From Pseudomonadota bacterium (GTDB lineage Bacteria; Pseudomonadota; Gammaproteobacteria; Halothiobacillales; Halothiobacillaceae), in assembly GCA_021795795.1 (NCBI GenBank), contig JAJYPA010000418.1, forward strand, positions 1 through 7,404: a stretch of DNA of 7,404 nucleotides, given 5' to 3'. The notes beneath the pieces are model-generated. The model was not told the origin of the DNA, searched no databases, and saw only the letters and a list, made by a program, of their open reading frames with translations. Within the stretch, counting starts at the first letter, position 1. Each line of letters starts with the position of its first letter. The translations under genes and the position numbers were made by a program. Shown piece by piece: positions 4,260-7,404 of this stretch.

Positions 4260-6254
4260 ATGCAAGTAATAAAACGTGACGGCACCAAGGTGCCGTTTGA
4301 CGCTGCCAAAATTGTATCAGCAATTGCCAAGGCGGCCACGGCTTCGGGAGAATCCGAAGCCGTAGCGTCTGCGGCTCATTTGGCGAATCGGATAACTAGT
4401 AAAATAACTGTGGATTCCAGTTGTCAGTTTCCTCAGATCGAGCAAATACAGGATCAGGTAGAATTGACGCTCATGGACGCCGGTTTTCATCGCACCGCCC
4501 GCGCCTACATCGCCTATCGTGAGCAGCATCAACGCTTGCGGAATGATCGGGCCGCGGTCGTGGACTCCATCAGTTCCGTGAACGAATACCTGGATCGTGA
4601 CGATTGGCGAGTCAACGCTAATGCCAATCAGGGGTATTCCCTGGGCGGCCTGATTCTGAACGTGGCGGGCAAGGTCATAGCCAACTACTGGCTGAGCCAT
4701 GCTTATCCCGCCGAAATCGGCATGGCGCACCGTAACGCCGATCTGCATATCCATGATCTGGACGTGCTAGCGGGGTATTGTGCGGGATGGTCCCTGCGTA
4801 CCTTGCTGCACGAAGGTTTCAATGGCGTGCCCGGGAAGGTAGAATCTGCGCCGCCGCGTCACCTATCCAGTGCCGTTGGGCAAATGGTAAACTTCTTGGG
4901 AACCCTGCAAAACGAATGGGCTGGCGCACAAGCGTTTAGCTCTTTCGACACCTATCTGGCGCCATTTGTGCGCAAGGATGGGCTTTCTTATGACGAAGTA
5001 CGCCAAAATATTCAGGAGTTCATCTACAACCTGAATGTGCCATCCCGCTGGGGTAGTCAGACCCCGTTTACGAATGTCACCTTCGACTGGGTTTGCCCGG
5101 ACGATTTGCGTGAACAGGTGCCCGTAATCGCTGGGCAGGAGATGCCGTTTACCTACGGCGATCTGCAGTTGGAAATGGATTTGATCAACCGCGCCTATAT
5201 CGAGGTGATGAGCCAAGGAGATGCCAAAGGCAGAGTCTTCACTTTCCCAATTCCCACATACAACATCACCGCTGATTTCCCGTGGGAATCTGAAAACGCC
5301 GACCGGTTGTTTGCCATGACCGCAAAATACGGACTGCCCTACTTCCAGAATTTTATCAATTCCGAACTGCAGCCCAACATGGTGCGCTCTATGTGTTGTC
5401 GGCTCCAACTCGACCTGCGCGAATTGCTCAAGCGCGGTAATGGGCTTTTCGGCTCAGCAGAGCAGACGGGTTCCATTGGTGTGGTGACCATCAACTGCGC
5501 CAGGCTGGGTTATCTCCATAAAAACGACCGCAATGAGTTATATCGTCAACTCGATAGTCTGCTGGTAATGGCAAAAAATAGTCTGGAGATCAAACGTAAG
5601 ATCATTCAGCGCCACATGGACGATGGTCTTTTCCCCTACACCAAGCGTTATCTGGGCACCCTTCGCAACCATTTTTCCACCATAGGAATAAATGGCGTCA
5701 ATGAAATGATTCGCAACTTCACCGGAGACCTGGACAACATCACCACGGAGGCCGGACATCTCATGGCCGTTGAGTTACTGGATCACGTTCGCTTGCGAAT
5801 GGTCGAATTCCAGGAAGAAACCGGCCATATGTACAACCTGGAAGCCACGCCCGCAGAAGGAACCACTTACCGTTTCGCCCGAGAGGATGCCAAGCGGTAC
5901 CCGGGGATCATGCAGGCAGGTACGTCGGACAAGCCATACTATACCAATTCCACCCAACTTCCGGTGGCCTTCACGGATGATCCGTTTGAGGCGCTGGAAA
6001 GACAGGATGACCTGCAGGCAAAATATACCGGGGGCACTGTTCTTCACTTGTATATGGGAGAACGTATCTCCAGCGTAGAGGCCTGTAAACAATTGGTAAA
6101 GCGCTCGCTGGAACGCTTCCGGTTGCCTTACATCACCATAACGCCCACCTTTTCCATTTGTCCCGTGCATGGGTATTTGGCCGGTGAGCATCCGTTTTGC
6201 CCCATTTGCGATCAGGAAAAACTCGCAGAGAAACGTAAACGGTTAACTGTCTAA
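4260..6254 (+). CDS. nrdD: anaerobic ribonucleoside-triphosphate reductase, catalytic subunit lacking its glycyl-radical segment
   Basis: A 664-residue class III reductase that converts NTPs to dNTPs without oxygen. The ATG follows AGAGGAG (4246-4252). Residues 1-95 are an ATP-cone allosteric domain (VIKRDGTKVPFDAAKI at 3-18). The barrel domain contains YCAGW (Cys174) and the finger-loop INCARLGY (Cys413), the expected thiyl-radical cysteine. The C-terminus has the zinc site CPVH (634-637) and CPIC (647-650). In ordinary NrdD this is followed by the radical motif RVxGYxRP; here the protein ends 14 residues later in a basic tail (EKLAEKRKRLTV). The missing motif is encoded as a separate protein starting 19 bases after this stop, in a different frame. 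On its own this subunit should be inactive, so it probably works as a complex with that small protein. It is otherwise full length and shows no other damage. Confidence 0.95.
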   Translation: MQVIKRDGTKVPFDAAKIVSAIAKAATASGESEAVASAAHLANRITSKITVDSSCQFPQIEQIQDQVELTLMDAGFHRTARAYIAYREQHQRLRNDRAAVVDSISSVNEYLDRDDWRVNANANQGYSLGGLILNVAGKVIANYWLSHAYPAEIGMAHRNADLHIHDLDVLAGYCAGWSLRTLLHEGFNGVPGKVESAPPRHLSSAVGQMVNFLGTLQNEWAGAQAFSSFDTYLAPFVRKDGLSYDEVRQNIQEFIYNLNVPSRWGSQTPFTNVTFDWVCPDDLREQVPVIAGQEMPFTYGDLQLEMDLINRAYIEVMSQGDAKGRVFTFPIPTYNITADFPWESENADRLFAMTAKYGLPYFQNFINSELQPNMVRSMCCRLQLDLRELLKRGNGLFGSAEQTGSIGVVTINCARLGYLHKNDRNELYRQLDSLLVMAKNSLEIKRKIIQRHMDDGLFPYTKRYLGTLRNHFSTIGINGVNEMIRNFTGDLDNITTEAGHLMAVELLDHVRLRMVEFQEETGHMYNLEATPAEGTTYRFAREDAKRYPGIMQAGTSDKPYYTNSTQLPVAFTDDPFEALERQDDLQAKYTGGTVLHLYMGERISSVEACKQLVKRSLERFRLPYITITPTFSICPVHGYLAGEHPFCPICDQEKLAEKRKRLTV

Positions 6255-6273
6255 TCAACTATAAGGAGCAGCA

Positions 6274-6456
6274 ATGAACAAGGAAACAGTGAACAGCAAG
6301 GAAGGCACGGTCACCCTGAGTGATGATGAGCGTCAGCCCTGCGAGGTGTGGACCAGGGTTATGGGATACCACCGCCCGACAACATCATTCAACATCGGCA
6401 AGCAGGGAGAGCATCTCGAACGGCGCTTTTTCCGCGAGCCATCTCAGGTTTCGTGA
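6274..6456 (+). CDS. free-standing glycyl-radical domain of the anaerobic reductase
   Basis: A 60-residue protein carrying the segment missing from the preceding NrdD: WTRVMGYHRP (26-35), then FNIGKQGEHLERRFF (39-53). This matches the family's C-terminal pattern of a VxGYxRP motif, then N-x-GK and a charged end. Gly31 is the predicted residue from which NrdG abstracts hydrogen; the radical then moves to the active-site cysteine of NrdD. Residues 1-24 are an acidic/polar leader, perhaps a docking segment. The ATG at 6274 follows AAGGAG (6263-6268), so it is translated in its own right. Its stop overlaps the nrdG start as GTGA (6453-6456). The gene order NrdD, radical domain, NrdG supports one enzyme made of separate parts. 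The principle recalls GrcA (YfiD), the spare radical domain of pyruvate formate-lyase. Two other frames over this DNA are shadows. Confidence 0.9.
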   Translation: MNKETVNSKEGTVTLSDDERQPCEVWTRVMGYHRPTTSFNIGKQGEHLERRFFREPSQVS

Positions 6457-7151
6457 GGACGGGTCTTACGCTGGGGGGGATAACACCCCTCAGCACCATC
6501 GACTTCCCATGCCGATTAGCGGCGGTCCTATACACACAGGGCTGTCCGCTACGTTGCCGCTATTGTCACAATGCTGGGCTTCGGGATAGCCACAGCCCAA
6601 ACACAATTCGTTGGGACGAGGCCATGACCTGGCTTCGTCGTCGCCAAGGACTTCTTGACGGTGTAGTCTTCAGTGGAGGAGAACCCACGGCGCAGCCCTC
6701 TTTGCACAGCGCCACCACGAAAGTAAAGGAACTCGGCTTTGAGACCGGCCTGCATACTTCCGGCGTTTACCCGGCACGGTTGGCGGAAGTACTGCCGTCA
6801 CTGGATTGGGTTGGGTTGGATATCAAGGCGCCGTTCGATCAATACGCAGCGATCACCGGCATCCCTGGAAGTGGCGCCAAAACCAGGCTTTCCCTTGAGG
6901 CGATCCTGGGCAGCGGGTTGGCCTGCGAATTGCGCACCACTGTACACCCCCTGATCCTCACTCAGGATCATCTGACAGCCATGGCGTGTGAATTACAATC
7001 CTACGGGGTTCGCCGTTGGGTATTACAGGAGTTCCGTCCACATGGATGCTCCGATATCGAGTTGTCAACTTCGCCTATGGGTCTCGACCTGATACTGGTG
7101 GCGAAATTACGAGAGCTTGTACCGGATATCACCATACGTCCCGCCACCTGA
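6453..7151 (+). CDS. nrdG: anaerobic ribonucleotide reductase activating protein (radical SAM, NrdG2-like)
   Basis: A 232-residue radical SAM activase. It uses a [4Fe-4S] cluster and S-adenosylmethionine to create the glycyl radical of the class III reductase. Cluster motif CPLRCRYC gives Cys31, Cys35 and Cys38. GGEP (75-78) is the SAM-binding motif, and GLHTSG (99-104) and VGLDIKAP (120-127) are further barrel strands typical of the family. The opening LTLGGITPLSTIDFP fits NrdG2-type proteins, as does the length. I chose the GTG at 6453 because it begins just before this conserved start and overlaps the previous stop by four bases; an in-frame start at 6348 would add non-homologous residues overlapping the radical-domain gene. 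No strong ribosome binding site precedes it, so it probably relies on coupling. Its substrate is predicted to be Gly31 of the 60-residue partner. A terminator follows. Confidence 0.95.
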   Translation: MRTGLTLGGITPLSTIDFPCRLAAVLYTQGCPLRCRYCHNAGLRDSHSPNTIRWDEAMTWLRRRQGLLDGVVFSGGEPTAQPSLHSATTKVKELGFETGLHTSGVYPARLAEVLPSLDWVGLDIKAPFDQYAAITGIPGSGAKTRLSLEAILGSGLACELRTTVHPLILTQDHLTAMACELQSYGVRRWVLQEFRPHGCSDIELSTSPMGLDLILVAKLRELVPDITIRPAT

Positions 7152-7175
7152 TTCTAAACTAGGGTGGGTAACACA

Positions 7176-7210
7176 AAGCATCAGAAGCCTTCTGGCGCTG
7201 GTGCTTTTTT
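7176..7210 (+). terminator. repeated terminator element, copy B
   Basis: AAGCATCAG (7176-7184) pairs with CTGGTGCTT (7198-7206), including one T-G wobble. An inner GCC/GGC stem (7187-7189 with 7194-7196) closes a TTCT loop. Six Ts (7205-7210) and CTGCGC follow. It sits 24 bases after the nrdG stop and ends the anaerobic reductase operon. It is nearly identical to copy A at 3799. Confidence 0.82.
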
Positions 7211-7249
7211 CTGCGCACCTTTACCATCATGCGCGCACAAAAAAGCATC
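7200..7249. repeat. long imperfect inverted repeat built from two facing terminator tails
   Basis: The 3' half of copy B (7200-7218) can pair with 7231-7249 over a 12-base loop. Seventeen of 19 positions pair, one as G-T, including six T-A pairs. The right arm, read on the minus strand, is GATGCTTTTTTGTGCGC, a near copy of the conserved terminator tail. This could allow termination from either direction or compete with the copy B hairpin. Confidence 0.6.
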
Positions 7250-7396
7250 CGTTTTATGGCCATCAAAAGCCCTGTTAGCTCGCAGCCCTGAGCCATTCAA
7301 CCCATTGCGGGAAACACCGTGAACGCCTTTGATCGGCGTTCCGTTCCATCGGACACACACGGCGTATATCTTGAAGTTTCTGCCGAATAACACAGC
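7250..7396 (+). other. leader of the next gene, with one clear hairpin
   Basis: No gene seen here. GAACGCC (7321-7327) pairs perfectly with GGCGTTC (7335-7341) over TTTGATC, with no T-tract after it. Given the ribosome binding site at the window end, this stretch is probably the promoter and leader of the next gene, though no clear -35/-10 pair is visible. Confidence 0.3.
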
Positions 7397-7404
7397 AAAA
7401 GGAG
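7397..7404 (+). promoter_or_regulatory. ribosome binding site of a gene beginning just beyond the window
   Basis: The window ends in AAAAGGAG, the same kind of site that precedes the convincing small genes here. A plus-strand start codon is expected within about 5-10 bases past the end. Confidence 0.55.

Noticed and set aside
3938..4279. 113-codon frame with TTG start running into nrdD
   Set aside because: It has no ribosome binding site, reads through the terminator at 4101 and has no protein-like character past about 4003; kept only as a possible relic.
6348..6452. Longer nrdG start at 6348
   Set aside because: The added residues lie over the radical-domain gene in another frame and are not NrdG-like; family similarity begins at the GTG at 6453.
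3799..7218. Repeated hairpins as integron attC sites
   Set aside because: They lack the RYYYAAC and GTTRRRY core sites and carry T-tracts typical of terminators.
1..7404. tRNA genes, rRNA, CRISPR arrays and insertion sequences
   Set aside because: No cloverleaf, regularly spaced repeats or transposase-like frame was seen on either strand.

Overview
The window looks like proteobacterial DNA of moderate G+C, with strong AGGAG-type ribosome binding sites and short, tightly packed genes. Its core is ribonucleotide reduction under two oxygen regimes. nrdB encodes the class I (aerobic) beta subunit. nrdD, a separate glycyl-radical domain gene and nrdG together encode the class III (anaerobic) enzyme and its activase. 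This suggests a facultative anaerobe, or a plasmid, integrated element or phage of one. No replication, transfer, integrase or structural phage gene is present, so the replicon type cannot be decided. The host is probably a gamma- or acidithiobacillus-like proteobacterium, but that rests on general family resemblance and is weak.

Layout, all genes on the plus strand. Positions 1-1043 hold the tail of an upstream gene, a two-helix membrane protein (57-245), two terminator-like hairpins, an N-anchored hydrophilic protein (419-817) and a 74-residue protein (819-1043). The last runs by overlap into nrdB (1030-2106). nrdB overlaps a 157-residue protein that matches only the central domain of a GIY-YIG nuclease family and lacks the nuclease part. 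Positions 2571-3735 hold a 91-residue acidic protein and two tiny membrane proteins, separated by hairpin-rich DNA and a promoter embedded in nested inverted repeats. Positions 3736-4259 hold no convincing gene but contain two copies of a repeated terminator element, an 11-bp inverted repeat and a possible coiled-coil gene relic. nrdD (4260-6254), the radical-domain gene (6274-6456) and nrdG (6453-7151) form a tight operon, closed by another copy of the repeated terminator. The window ends on the ribosome binding site of the next gene.

The most notable observation is that NrdD stops just after its C-terminal zinc site. The essential glycyl-radical segment, with RVMGYHRP around Gly31, is made as its own 60-residue polypeptide from its own ribosome binding site in another frame. 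Its stop codon overlaps the nrdG start. The anaerobic reductase is therefore predicted to be a catalytic subunit plus a detachable radical subunit plus the activase. A second theme is a repeated stem-loop whose T-tract is followed by a conserved CTGCG, found downstream of several genes and once as a partial inverted copy.
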